A stretch of 64,000 bases of DNA from Ralstonia soli (lineage in GTDB: Bacteria > Pseudomonadota > Gammaproteobacteria > Burkholderiales > Burkholderiaceae), in NCBI RefSeq assembly GCF_023955655.1, contig NZ_JAMXHT010000002.1, positions 496,001-560,000 on the forward strand, written 5' to 3'. Position 1 is the stretch's first letter; each line of letters begins with the position of its first letter. Below are positions 56,176 through 64,000 of the stretch, piece after piece. The notes below the pieces were generated by a model. That model ran no database searches, was not told where the DNA came from, and saw only the letters and a program-made list of their open reading frames with translations. The translations under genes and the position numbers were made by a program.

Positions 56176-56883
56176 CTAGTGTGCTGCTGCCACCGACGTA
56201 TCCTGAAGCGCGTCACGTGCGACGACCTGCTCGACGGTAGAGATGTCACCCTTGTCGATGGCATACCAGCGATGGCAGATCAGGTCCGTGAACTTGATGT
56301 TCTGCTCCGCGAGCAGGATGCCCATGCCGCTGGCGCACAAGGACTTGATCGCCTCTGCCAGGCGCAGTACCACGATGGGTGCTAGGCCTTCACTGGGTTC
56401 GTCCAGCAACAGCAGCTGAGGTTGCAGCAGCAGGGCGCGGCTGATAGCCACCATCTGGCGCTCACCGCCCGACAGCTTGCCCGCGTAGCGGGTGCGCAGT
56501 GCCGTCATTTCAGGAAACAGTCCGTACACGGTCTCGAGCTGCTGCGCCGAGGGGCGCGCGACGCCGATCGTCAGGTTTTCCTCGACGGTGAGCGAGCGGA
56601 ACAGCCGGCCACCGCTCGGCACAATGGCAACCCCGGCAGCAACGCGCTTGTTGGCCGGCACGCCACGCAGGTTCTGCCCATTGACAGTGATGGCCCCGCT
56701 GCTGGCCGTGACCAGCCCGGCCACCGCGTTGATGAACGTTGTCTTGCCCGCACCGTTGCGGCCCACCAACCCAACGACTTCGCCGGCGCGCACGGAGACA
56801 TTGGCGTTGCGCAGGACCCTGACGTGACCGTAGCCAGCGTCCATGGCCTCAACGCGTAGCACCTCGTCAGATGTCTTCACCAA
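56176..56883 (-). CDS. livF: branched-chain-type ABC transporter ATP-binding protein LivF
   Basis: A 235-residue ATPase: Walker A GRNGAGKTT, signature LSGGERQMVAISRALL, Walker B LLLLDEPSEGLAP. GLAPIVVLRLAEAI after Walker B is the LivF mark. It overlaps the livG stop by 17 bases. It forms a heterodimer with LivG to drive the permease. Confidence 0.94.
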   Translation of the reverse strand: MVKTSDEVLRVEAMDAGYGHVRVLRNANVSVRAGEVVGLVGRNGAGKTTFINAVAGLVTASSGAITVNGQNLRGVPANKRVAAGVAIVPSGGRLFRSLTVEENLTIGVARPSAQQLETVYGLFPEMTALRTRYAGKLSGGERQMVAISRALLLQPQLLLLDEPSEGLAPIVVLRLAEAIKSLCASGMGILLAEQNIKFTDLICHRWYAIDKGDISTVEQVVARDALQDTSVAAAH

Positions 56884-57625
56884 AATAAACCTCCTTCACG
56901 CGAGAGTCCGCCCGCACGGCTTGCGGCGGGGCGTCGATTAGGACCTTGCCTGCGGCCAGCACGACAACACGCGTAGCAAAGGAAAACACGATGTCCATGT
57001 CATGTTCGACAAAGACGATGGGAAGCTGCTCGCTGGCAGCAATCGAACGGATCAACCCAAGGCACTCGCGCGACTCCTCGCGGCCCATGCCGGCGGTCGG
57101 CTCATCGAGCAGCAGCACGCGCGGCTTGGTCGACAGGGCAACCGCAAGTTCCAGCGTGCGCTGATCTCCGTAAGAGAGATCCCCGGCGTAGACGTGACGC
57201 TTGGCCCCAAGGCCGACCTTGTCCAGGATCGACTCGGCTTCCGCCTTGAGCAGGACCGAGGCGCGTTTGAACATGTTCCATGAGTGCCCCTGCGCCAACA
57301 TCAATCCGATCTGCACATTCTCCAGTACCGTCGAGGAGCGGAATACGCTGCTGACCTGGAAGGATCGGCCCAGCCCCCGTTTGACGCGCTGCCAGGGCGG
57401 CATGCAGGTGACGGGCTCACCAAACAGGCGCACCTCACCGCCATCGGGGATCTTGCGTCCCGTCAGCAGATCGAAGAACGTGCTCTTGCCGGCCCCGTTG
57501 GGGCCGATGATGGCGACAATCTCGCCCGGATTGACTTCGAGCGAGACGCCGCCCACGGCGGTGAAGTCACCAAAGGACTTAGACACATTCGATGCGCTGA
57601 GCACCGGTTGCAGGCTGGCAGTCAT
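56867..57625 (-). CDS. livG: branched-chain-type ABC transporter ATP-binding protein LivG
   Basis: A 252-residue ATPase with Walker A GPNGAGKST, signature region LSYGDQRTLELAVALS, Walker B VLLLDEPTAGMGREESRECLGLI and switch region FVEHDMDIVFSFA. TAGM with the following acidic residues is the LivG variant. It overlaps the end of livM by 4 bases and the start of livF by 17, showing a tight operon. Confidence 0.94.
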   Translation of the reverse strand: MTASLQPVLSASNVSKSFGDFTAVGGVSLEVNPGEIVAIIGPNGAGKSTFFDLLTGRKIPDGGEVRLFGEPVTCMPPWQRVKRGLGRSFQVSSVFRSSTVLENVQIGLMLAQGHSWNMFKRASVLLKAEAESILDKVGLGAKRHVYAGDLSYGDQRTLELAVALSTKPRVLLLDEPTAGMGREESRECLGLIRSIAASEQLPIVFVEHDMDIVFSFATRVVVLAAGKVLIDAPPQAVRADSRVKEVYFGEDI

Positions 57626-58626
57626 CGATGGCCTCCCATGGTGTTCTTCGTGTCAAGTGGTGCCAGTGCAGCGGTGTGGCCTTTAGTGCCGCGCCGTGCA
57701 AGACGCTTGCCGATGTAAGCCACCAGCGGCGTGCCCAACCCTTCGGGGAACAGCAACGCACAGACGATGACGAGCACGCCCACAACCAGGTCTGAGTTTT
57801 CCGAGTGCATCTGGACATACACCCGCGACAGTTCCAGGACCACGGTTCCCAGGATGGGACCGAGGAAGATCGAGCGACCACCCAGCGCCACCATCATGAG
57901 CAGCATGGCGCTGGTCATCCACGAGAACAGGTGGGGATCGACGTTGCCCTCCGTCGTGGCGGAAACGATGCCGAAGATCGTGCCCAGTACGCCCGCAATC
58001 ACCATCGCCATGATCTCGTACCGTTTCGGATTGCCACCCAGCGAAGCGATGCGGTCGGAGTTGTCTCGCACGGCCGCCAGCATGGTGCCGAAAGGGGAGG
58101 CCAGCAGTCGCAACAGGAACAGGCCTACCGCGACCAGCACGCCCACGGCAAACAGATGCCGCGCCATGTCGGATTCCAGCCAGGATGGAATCGTCACGCC
58201 CACCAGCCCATCGTCACCGCCGGTCAGCTCGTAGCTACGGGCAACTAGCACGAATGCGACCTGACCAATCGCCAGTGTCAGCAACCCGAAGAAGAGGTGC
58301 TTCGCCCGCAACGAGATCACAGCGGCTACAAGCGAAAGCGGTACGGACAGCGCGAGCCCGATCAGCGCTGCGTACTCATAGCGGAGCCCATGCTTGATCG
58401 TGCCAATGGCAACCGCATAGGCACCGAGGCCGAAGAACAGGCCCTGGCCCATGGAGATGAGCCCGGTAGCCCCCACCAGCAGGTTAAGGGTGATGGCCGC
58501 GCCAGCCAGCACTGCGAGCCGGGTGATCTCAGGCAGCATGGTTGCCGGAAGAACAAACGGCAGAACACAGAATGCGATGCCCACTGCCAGCAGGGCACCC
58601 ACTCGTTTTGCGTCGAATTGGAACAT
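57622..58626 (-). CDS. livM: branched-chain-type ABC transporter permease LivM
   Basis: A 334-residue membrane protein with about ten hydrophobic segments, including GATGLISMGQGLFFGLGAYAVAIG and the conserved coupling loop (AAVRDNSDRIASLGGNPKRYEIMAMVIAGVLGTIFGI). Its C-terminal tail is basic and cytoplasmic. It is 2 bases from the livH stop. Confidence 0.93.
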   Translation of the reverse strand: MFQFDAKRVGALLAVGIAFCVLPFVLPATMLPEITRLAVLAGAAITLNLLVGATGLISMGQGLFFGLGAYAVAIGTIKHGLRYEYAALIGLALSVPLSLVAAVISLRAKHLFFGLLTLAIGQVAFVLVARSYELTGGDDGLVGVTIPSWLESDMARHLFAVGVLVAVGLFLLRLLASPFGTMLAAVRDNSDRIASLGGNPKRYEIMAMVIAGVLGTIFGIVSATTEGNVDPHLFSWMTSAMLLMMVALGGRSIFLGPILGTVVLELSRVYVQMHSENSDLVVGVLVIVCALLFPEGLGTPLVAYIGKRLARRGTKGHTAALAPLDTKNTMGGHR

Positions 58627-58628
58627 CG

Positions 58629-59510
58629 CTACTCCCTGCCGACAATCGTGCGAAAGCCGGTTGGCTTGAACAGCAGAACGATGACCATGACGGCGAAGAT
58701 GATGATTTCGCTGCCCTGGTCGATGACGAGGGTCGATACGGTTTCGGCAACGCCGATCAGCATGGCCGCGGCAAGGCCCCCCCAGACCGAGCCGAGCCCA
58801 CCCACCACGACCACGGCGAATGCAATGAGCACGATCTGCACGTCCATCCCGGTGTTGATCGCCCCCCGCGGGACGGCGATCGCACCGGCCACGCCGGCCA
58901 GCATGGCGGCAATGGCCATCACGGTCGTACGCAGACGCAGGACGTCCACACCGACGGCTTCCAGCATCTGCGGATCATCGACCGCTGCCCGGATCAGGCG
59001 GCCAGTGCGGCTGCGCGTGAGCAGGGCCCACAGGTAGATAGCCACGGCGGCCGTGAGCGCCAGCACGACGAGTTGATAGCTTGCGAGCTTGAGCGGACCA
59101 AGCTCGACAAAACCCGAGAGCTGAGGCGGCGGCGCCATGGAAAGCGGTTGGGCACCAAACACCAAGCGCGTGACATTGTTCAGCACCAGCAGCAGGCCGA
59201 ACGACACCAGCAGCTGGCCCCACATGCCGGAGCGATAGACGCGCCGGAAGAAGGACACCTCCAGCGTGGCGCCAAGCGCCGCAACGACTGCCGGAACGAT
59301 CAAACACGCGGCAAGGAGGCCGGCCCCTGGCCCCCATTTTTGAATGCATGCCGCTGCGCCAAACGCCGCCAGCATAAAAAACGACCCGTGTGCAAGGTTC
59401 ACGACGCCGAGTGCGCCCCATAGCAGCGTAAGGCCCGACGCCACCAGGAAGTACAGGCCGCCGTTGGCGATACCTGCCAGCACCTGGGCCCACAGCAAAT
59501 CCCAATTCAT
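58629..59510 (-). CDS. livH: branched-chain-type ABC transporter permease LivH
   Basis: A 293-residue membrane protein beginning ANGGLYFLVASGLTLLWGALGVVNLAHGSFFMLAAFGA (the LivH start region). It contains AAVDDPQMLEAVGVDVLRLRTTVMAIAAMLAGVAGAIA (coupling loop). It is the second gene of the operon, 22 bases after the binding protein. Confidence 0.93.
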   Translation of the reverse strand: MNWDLLWAQVLAGIANGGLYFLVASGLTLLWGALGVVNLAHGSFFMLAAFGAAACIQKWGPGAGLLAACLIVPAVVAALGATLEVSFFRRVYRSGMWGQLLVSFGLLLVLNNVTRLVFGAQPLSMAPPPQLSGFVELGPLKLASYQLVVLALTAAVAIYLWALLTRSRTGRLIRAAVDDPQMLEAVGVDVLRLRTTVMAIAAMLAGVAGAIAVPRGAINTGMDVQIVLIAFAVVVVGGLGSVWGGLAAAMLIGVAETVSTLVIDQGSEIIIFAVMVIVLLFKPTGFRTIVGRE

Positions 59511-59532
59511 GTCTGTCTCCGTTGATGCACGC

Positions 59533-60738
59533 TTACTCTTTGCGCGCTTTTTCGACGGTCGCCCGCGATGGGCGTGTCATGCTTGCCGGAACCACTTCGT
59601 CGATGTCGAGGACAGGTTGCCCATACTCCTTGCCCGCTATGATCTTGCCGAAGTACACCGGTACGCCGGCTTCATGGTCGAATTTGCCGAAGCGCAGCGG
59701 GCCTCGCAGCGTTGCAAATTCGTTGTCTTCAATGGCGCGCAGCACGGCATCTGTGTCGGTAGTCTTTGCCAAGGTGACAGCACGTGCCCAGGTCGTTATG
59801 CAGTCATAGGCGGCGAATGCCCAGTCCGACGGGTAACTGCCGGTCTGCGCTTTGTATTGCGTGACGAAGTCCTTGCCCTCGCCAGATTTGCCGAGGTAGT
59901 TGAACGGCGCGTATTGGAAACCTTCGATGCCCAGCGGCGCGTTGTCCCCGAGCATCTTCAGTGTGTTGGCGTCCATCACGGTCATGAAGCGGTTGTTGAT
60001 CTGCTTGAAGAAGCCCAGCGCTGTCGCCTGCTTAGAAAACGTCAGAAGATCACCCGAGAAGACTTGCGACCAGACATAGTCAGGTTTTGCCGCCAGGATC
60101 TTATTGATGCTGGCGGTGTAGTCGGTGGCGCCCAGCTTGGGGTACTCCTCAACCACGATCTGCGCTTGCGGGTTGAGCTCTTTCATGAACTCCTTGAAGC
60201 GCATGGCAGACGCCCGGCCGCCGGCGTAATCGGGGACCATCAGCGCGTAACGCTTGTAGGGCTGCTTGGCCAATCGCGTGGTGACCGCTCGCATCAGCAT
60301 GTATGTCGTCGGCGCTACCGAGAACATGTAAGGCTGATAGTCCTTCATGGTGATTTCTTCGGCCGCAGCGGTCGACACGCACATCGGCATCTTGAGCTTG
60401 CCCGAGACGGCTTTAGTGACCGCAAGCGTGGCGCCGGACGTCATCGGAGACAGGAGAACATCCGCGCCTTGCTGCGCCAGTGCGCTCGCCTGATTGACAG
60501 CGCGCTGAGGGTTCGTACCGTTGTCCTGATAGTCGAAAAGGATCTGTCGTCCAAGCACGCCCCCCTTTTTGTTGAGCGCGTCGATAGCGAACTTGAAGCC
60601 TCCGAGTGAGTCGGCGCCCAAGTTGGCGGCGGGCCCGCTCAGGTCGAGCGAACCGACAACCTTGATGGGCTGGCTTGCCTGCGCGAGGGCAAGCATCGGG
60701 CATAGCGCAAGCAGCGCGCCTGCGGCGATGGTTTTCAT
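59533..60738 (-). CDS. livJ: Liv-type ABC transporter solute-binding protein
   Basis: A 401-residue periplasmic binding protein. ATG 60738 follows AGGAGA; upstream frame codons are not used. Signal peptide MKTIAAGALLALCPMLALA. Body: VGSLDLSGPAANLGADSLGGFKFAIDALNKKGGVLGRQILF, KRYALMVPDYAGGRASAMRFKEFMKELNPQAQIVVEEYPKLGATDYTASINKILAAKPDYV. It leads the livHMGF-SDR operon and faces the TTCCGTAC operators in the divergent gap. Its ligand is probably a carboxylate or amino acid of the BVMO pathway rather than leucine. Confidence 0.92.
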   Translation of the reverse strand: MKTIAAGALLALCPMLALAQASQPIKVVGSLDLSGPAANLGADSLGGFKFAIDALNKKGGVLGRQILFDYQDNGTNPQRAVNQASALAQQGADVLLSPMTSGATLAVTKAVSGKLKMPMCVSTAAAEEITMKDYQPYMFSVAPTTYMLMRAVTTRLAKQPYKRYALMVPDYAGGRASAMRFKEFMKELNPQAQIVVEEYPKLGATDYTASINKILAAKPDYVWSQVFSGDLLTFSKQATALGFFKQINNRFMTVMDANTLKMLGDNAPLGIEGFQYAPFNYLGKSGEGKDFVTQYKAQTGSYPSDWAFAAYDCITTWARAVTLAKTTDTDAVLRAIEDNEFATLRGPLRFGKFDHEAGVPVYFGKIIAGKEYGQPVLDIDEVVPASMTRPSRATVEKARKE

Positions 60739-60925
60739 GCTGAGTCTCCTGTGGTTTCTTGGTGGAGGAGCTCGCGCTTGCTCGATTGGCGTGGCGCTCG
60801 GCATCGCCTGGGGCGACCACTCGGGTTCGAGCGAATGCTGCCCTGGCAGGACGCCGTGTCTCCTTTATTTGTTGCATCCAAGGTTATGAAGCCTCCCTGG
60901 GCGCGGCAATGGACATATCCAAGCC

Positions 60926-60942
60926 GTTCCGTACCTTGGAAA
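60926..60942. promoter_or_regulatory. conserved palindromic operator, site C
   Basis: GTTCCGTACCTTGGAAA: arms TTCC and GGAA around 7 bases, sharing TTCCGTAC with sites A, B, D and E. Located in the gap shared by two binding-protein genes. Confidence 0.72.
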
Positions 60943-60991
60943 CGCCTGCTAAGCAATGCGCAAGAAGGCACGCTGGGCCTCGCTACTGCGG

Positions 60992-61011
60992 CTGTTCACA
61001 GTACGGAACAG
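60992..61011. promoter_or_regulatory. conserved palindromic operator, site D
   Basis: CTGTTCACAGTACGGAACAG; the minus strand reads CTGTTCCGTACTGTGAACAG, sharing TTCCGTACTGTG with site A. Arms CTGTTC and GAACAG are perfect. Confidence 0.72.
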
Positions 61012-61172
61012 GGCCGGAGCGGAAATTGACACGCCGATGACCGGCAATGAATCTGTCCGAGCGCCTCGCAAGGTCGAACGGCCTGCGCTGCGACATCCGG
61101 TTCGGGCATGGCGGGCGCGTTCTGCGCGCGGAATTGCGACAGCAACAGAAAAATGAAGGAAGGAGACACGAC

Positions 61173-62384
61173 ATGAAAAAGGCGATGTTCGCGGCGTTGG
61201 TTGCTGCTAGTTCTGCGCTATGCAGCGCGCAAACGGGTACCCCCATCAAAATGGTGGGTTCCCTGGACCTGTCAGGGCCAGTGGCCGAGGTGGGCAAGGA
61301 CACCTTGCTCGGCATCCAATTCGCAGTGGATGCCTTGAACAAGGGCGGTGGCGTGCTCGGGCGCCCTGTCACCTTTGATTACCAGGACAACGGCAGCAAT
61401 GCCCAGCGCGCGATTACGCAGTCCACGACCATGGTGCGTGATGGAGCCGTCTTTCTGATGGCGCCGCAGGCTTCCGGCAGCACGCTGGGCGTAACCAAGA
61501 TGGTGTCGGCAAAGCTGAAGGTGCCAATGTGCGTGTCGGCATCGGGGTCGGAGGACATCACGATGAAGGACTTCCAGCCGTACGTGTTCTCAGTCACGCC
61601 CAATGCTTACACCGAAATGCGCGGGGCGGCCATGCAATTGGCCAAGCAACCGTATAAACGCTATGCGCTACTCGCAGCCGACTACAGCGGCGCACGCACG
61701 AACGAAGCCCGGTTCAAGGCGTTCTTGAAGGAGCTCAATCCGCAGGCGGAGATCGTGATCGAAGAGTTTCCGAAACTCGGTGCCATTGATTACACGGCCA
61801 GCATCAACAAGATCCTGGCGGCCAAGCCTGACTACGTGTTCACCATTCTGTACGGTACCGATCTGGTGACCTTCTCCAAGCAGGCCACGGCGCTGGGCTT
61901 CTTCAAGCAGATCAATAGCAAGTTCTTCGGCATCTACGACGAATCGGTCCTGAAAACGTTGGGTGACTCTGCTGCCATTGGTGGCAACGGCGTGCAACGG
62001 GCCCCGGCGGACTATCTGCTGAAATCCGGTCCGCAGGCAAAGGCATACGTCGATCAGTTCAAAGCCAAGAACGGCTTTCCTCCGTCTGACTGGAGCACAT
62101 TGGCCTACGACTGCGTGATGACCTGGGCCCAGGCTGTGAACACCGCCAAGTCGACCGATGCTGATGCCGTCATCCGCGCGGTTGAGGGGGGAGAGTTCAA
62201 CACGATGCGGGGCAAGCTTCGTTTCGGCAAGCTCGACCACGCAGCCGATGCACCGGTCTTCTTCGGCCGCCTCGAACGCGGCAAGGAGCAAGGGCATCCG
62301 ATCATGGCGGTGACAGATGTCATTCCGGGCAGTATGGTCCGACCAACGGAAGCCGAAATCCGCAAATCCAGACAGCCTGAATAG
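61173..62384 (+). CDS. Liv-type ABC transporter solute-binding protein (second copy)
   Basis: A 403-residue binding protein. ATG 61173 follows GGAAGGAGA, with signal peptide MKKAMFAALVAASSALCSA. It is about as close to the binding proteins at 45213 and 59533 as those are to each other: VGSLDLSGPVAEVGKDTLLGIQFAVDALNKGGGVLGRPVTF, KRYALLAADYSGARTNEARFKAFLKELNPQAEIVIEEFPKLGAIDYTASINKILAAKPDYV. It is divergent from livJ and may supply the same LivHMGF transporter with a second ligand specificity. An MFS gene follows after 33 bases. Confidence 0.92.
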   Translation: MKKAMFAALVAASSALCSAQTGTPIKMVGSLDLSGPVAEVGKDTLLGIQFAVDALNKGGGVLGRPVTFDYQDNGSNAQRAITQSTTMVRDGAVFLMAPQASGSTLGVTKMVSAKLKVPMCVSASGSEDITMKDFQPYVFSVTPNAYTEMRGAAMQLAKQPYKRYALLAADYSGARTNEARFKAFLKELNPQAEIVIEEFPKLGAIDYTASINKILAAKPDYVFTILYGTDLVTFSKQATALGFFKQINSKFFGIYDESVLKTLGDSAAIGGNGVQRAPADYLLKSGPQAKAYVDQFKAKNGFPPSDWSTLAYDCVMTWAQAVNTAKSTDADAVIRAVEGGEFNTMRGKLRFGKLDHAADAPVFFGRLERGKEQGHPIMAVTDVIPGSMVRPTEAEIRKSRQPE

Positions 62385-62417
62385 GCACATGACCTTGACG
62401 ACTCTGCTGGACGCCGT

Positions 62418-63668
62418 ATGACGGGGCCGCCACGGGAGCCGACGGACGTCGTGGCGATCACAGCATGGAGCCCGCTGCGCAACCGGCGGTTCTCTGTGCT
62501 CTGGTCGGTCTGGGTGGCTGGCAACGTGTGCACGTGGATGAGCGACGTTGCCGCGGCGTGGTTAATGACCACACTGACAGAGAGCAAAGCCCAGGTGGCC
62601 CTGGTGCAGACGGCGACCGCACTTCCTGCGTTTCTGCTGGCGCTCCCAGGTGGAGCGCTTGCCGACTTGCTGGATCGACGGCGGTGGTTTCTCTTCACGC
62701 TCTTATGGACGGTCGCTACGACCACCGCACTGGCATTTGCAGCTGTGACGGGTGTCTTGACCACGCCTTTGCTCCTGGCGCTGGTGTTCGCCAGTGGCGT
62801 AGGGGCAGCGTTGCGCTGGCCAGCGTTCTCCGCCTTGGTGCCGGAAGTCGTGTCGCGGCCCCAATTGCCGCAGGCGATGGCCTTGCATGGGCTTGCGGTG
62901 CATGGTGGGCGCGTGGCCGGGCCGCTGATCGCCGGTGTCTTTCTGGCGATATGGGGTGGTGCCTCGGTGTTCTTCTTTGGAGCGCTGCTATCGCTGGCAT
63001 CTGCACTGGCGATCTGGCGATGGCGATACGATGCACCACTACGTCGCCGCCGTGTGCCTTTGACTCGGGCGATTCGTGCAGGTCTGCGTTTCGCTTGGCG
63101 TAGCCACCGGCTACGGGCCGCAATCGTGCGTATTTGGGTGCTCTTCATGACAGTAACGGCGTTGATGGCACTGCTGCCATCGCTGGCGCGGGCGTACGGC
63201 ATTGGCAACGCGACCGTCTACACCACGCTGCTGGCATGCATCGGCGCTGGTGCCATGACTGTGGTGATGGTGTTGCCGCGTGTGCGAGCACGCATGGGGT
63301 CGCACTGGGTGGTCACGACAGGACCGTTCGTTCTCGGGGCTGCGATGGCTGGCGTTGCCCTTGCGTCGCGAGCTTGGTCTGCCGCCCCCATGCTTTTCGT
63401 CGCCGGGGCAGCCTGGCTCGCCGTCGGCAACTCACTGAACACCGGTGCGCAACTGGCCCTGCCAGACCGGCTCCGCGCACGCGGGATGGCGATCTTCTTC
63501 ATGGCTGCCATGGGCGGAGGAGCATTCGGTGCGGCGGTATTCGGCGCGCTTGCCGATCACGTCGGCGTACGTCCTGCCCTGATGGCCTTGGCCGTAATGA
63601 CGTTCGGGCTGGGCTGGTGGATGCGTGACCGCTGGGCAATCGCATTTGAAGATCGAGAGCAACGTTGA
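62418..63668 (+). CDS. MFS transporter (MFS_3 / EntS-like)
   Basis: A 416-residue membrane protein of the enterobactin-exporter-like MFS_3 group: LRNRRFSVLWSVWVAGNVCTWMSDVAAAWLMTTL, PAFLLALPGGALADLLDRRRWFLFTLLW, and ALRWPAFSALVPEVVSRPQLPQAMALHGLAVHGGRVAGPLIAGV. It lies 33 bases after the binding protein and is probably cotranscribed. Export of a pathway product or by-product is a guess. Confidence 0.87.
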   Translation: MTGPPREPTDVVAITAWSPLRNRRFSVLWSVWVAGNVCTWMSDVAAAWLMTTLTESKAQVALVQTATALPAFLLALPGGALADLLDRRRWFLFTLLWTVATTTALAFAAVTGVLTTPLLLALVFASGVGAALRWPAFSALVPEVVSRPQLPQAMALHGLAVHGGRVAGPLIAGVFLAIWGGASVFFFGALLSLASALAIWRWRYDAPLRRRRVPLTRAIRAGLRFAWRSHRLRAAIVRIWVLFMTVTALMALLPSLARAYGIGNATVYTTLLACIGAGAMTVVMVLPRVRARMGSHWVVTTGPFVLGAAMAGVALASRAWSAAPMLFVAGAAWLAVGNSLNTGAQLALPDRLRARGMAIFFMAAMGGGAFGAAVFGALADHVGVRPALMALAVMTFGLGWWMRDRWAIAFEDREQR

Positions 63669-63754
63669 GCACCGCGGAAATGCGAGGGACACAGAGGCTC
63701 ACTCCTGGCTGCCAACCGTAGTCCGCGCCTGTATGGATCGAGTAGGCCTCGCCG

Positions 63755-63780
63755 CTGCGGCTCATTAATTAATGTCGCAG
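63755..63780. promoter_or_regulatory. AT-rich dyad upstream of the last gene
   Basis: CATTAATTAATG (63763-63774) is a perfect 12-base palindrome flanked by CTGCG (63755-63759) and CGCAG (63776-63780), offset by one base. It lies 126-151 bases upstream of the partial gene and could be a regulator site or a promoter element. Confidence 0.45.
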
Positions 63781-63812
63781 AGGTGGCCCGCACATCAGAA
63801 TCGGCACACCAC

Positions 63813-63830
63813 GATTCGATGTACGGAATC
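63813..63830. promoter_or_regulatory. conserved palindromic operator, site E
   Basis: GATTCGATGTACGGAATC; the minus strand reads GATTCCGTACATCGAATC, with TTCCGTAC as in sites A-D and perfect GATTC/GAATC arms. It lies 76 bases upstream of the partial aldehyde dehydrogenase start, linking that gene to the regulon. Confidence 0.65.
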
Positions 63831-63905
63831 TCGGTTGCTAAGGCATTGACCTTCTCGCACTGTCCCTCTGAACATCTGCAGTGACAAAGTCGAAGAGAGA
63901 ACAGC

Positions 63906-64000
63906 ATGCCGATTAGCTTGATTCCCATCCGCGATGCCCTCGATATTCGTCCTGGCCGCCTGTTCATTGACGGCCAATGGCGAGACTGGGACGGCGAGCG
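63906..64000 (+). CDS. aldehyde dehydrogenase, N-terminal fragment (runs off window)
   Basis: ATG 63906 follows GAGAGAAC. The visible 31 codons read MPISLIPIRDALDIRPGRLF, then IDGQWRDWDGE. RLFIDGQW is the standard N-terminal start of NAD-dependent aldehyde dehydrogenases. The gene is cut by the window edge, so the family is inferred from this short piece. The upstream operator E suggests coregulation with the BVMO/liv genes. Confidence 0.65.
   Translation, partial: MPISLIPIRDALDIRPGRLFIDGQWRDWDGE

Larger units (their letters stand above)
60739..61172. other. 434-base divergent control region between two binding-protein genes
   Basis: No gene is seen. Frames here are shadows or random. The gap contains operators C (60926-60942) and D (60992-61011) and must hold the promoters for the leftward livJHMGF-SDR operon and the rightward binding-protein/MFS pair. 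C and D are 67 bases apart center to center and lie near the middle of the gap. Confidence 0.6.

Overview
This is a high-GC window with dense operons, many IclR/AraC/LysR regulators, branched-chain (Liv-type) ABC transporters, DUF1329/DUF1302 proteins and IS3-type remnants. That combination suggests a soil or water betaproteobacterium of the Burkholderiaceae (Cupriavidus or Ralstonia-like). The placement is inferred from gene content and codon style, not from a marker gene. No rRNA, tRNA, CRISPR array or replication origin was recognised.

Layout. (1) 1-1.5 kb: a type VI secretion lipoprotein (TssJ) at the edge, then a decayed stretch. (2) 1.5-10.9 kb: a transport and oxidation locus with an FAD-linked D-2-hydroxyacid dehydrogenase, a polyamine-type ABC importer whose two permeases are fused, a DapA-like lyase, a divergent IclR regulator with a perfect 14-bp-arm palindrome, an FMN L-2-hydroxyacid oxidase and a ProC paralogue. 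(3) 10.9-14.1 kb: an accessory island with an XRE regulator, an unknown protein, a Phd-like antitoxin-like protein, another unknown, and a mosaic of truncated IS3 and IS21-type pieces. (4) 14.2-17.5 kb: thiolase, quinone reductase, enoyl-CoA hydratase and an Rrf2-like regulator. (5) 17.5-34.2 kb: an AraC-centred regulon with acyl-CoA ligase, aldehyde dehydrogenase, P1-family peptidase and MFS on the minus strand, and a GMC alcohol dehydrogenase with its small subunit plus DUF1329-DUF1302-RND-YCF48 on the plus strand. Three promoters share a nearly identical 20-bp box with constant spacing to a -10-like hexamer. (6) 34.3-40.3 kb: accessory genes, an amine-oxidase-like flavoprotein, a complete but mutated IS3-family element, an MFS pump and small unknowns. 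(7) 40.3-48.3 kb: a Baeyer-Villiger module (flavin reductase, NTF2-like protein, esterase, BVMO, SDR, solute-binding protein) followed by two tandem IclR regulators. (8) 48.4-55.3 kb: aldehyde dehydrogenase, choline-dehydrogenase-like GMC enzyme and AAHS-type MFS, a Cys-nucleophile alpha/beta hydrolase and a LysR regulator. (9) 55.4-64 kb: livJHMGF plus an SDR, a divergent second binding protein with an MFS, and the start of another aldehyde dehydrogenase.

How it works together. Regions 7 and 9 appear to be one regulon. Five palindromic sites, all containing TTCCGTAC, lie in front of the esterase/BVMO operon (two), between the liv operon and the divergent binding-protein gene (two), and before the last aldehyde dehydrogenase (one). 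A reasonable model is uptake of a (possibly alicyclic or keto) acid by the Liv system, SDR oxidation of an alcohol to a ketone, BVMO oxidation to an ester or lactone, esterase cleavage, and aldehyde dehydrogenase. Region 5 looks like oxidation of a hydrophobic alcohol through aldehyde and acid to acyl-CoA, coupled to an outer-membrane/inner-membrane DUF1302/RND system of unknown substrate.
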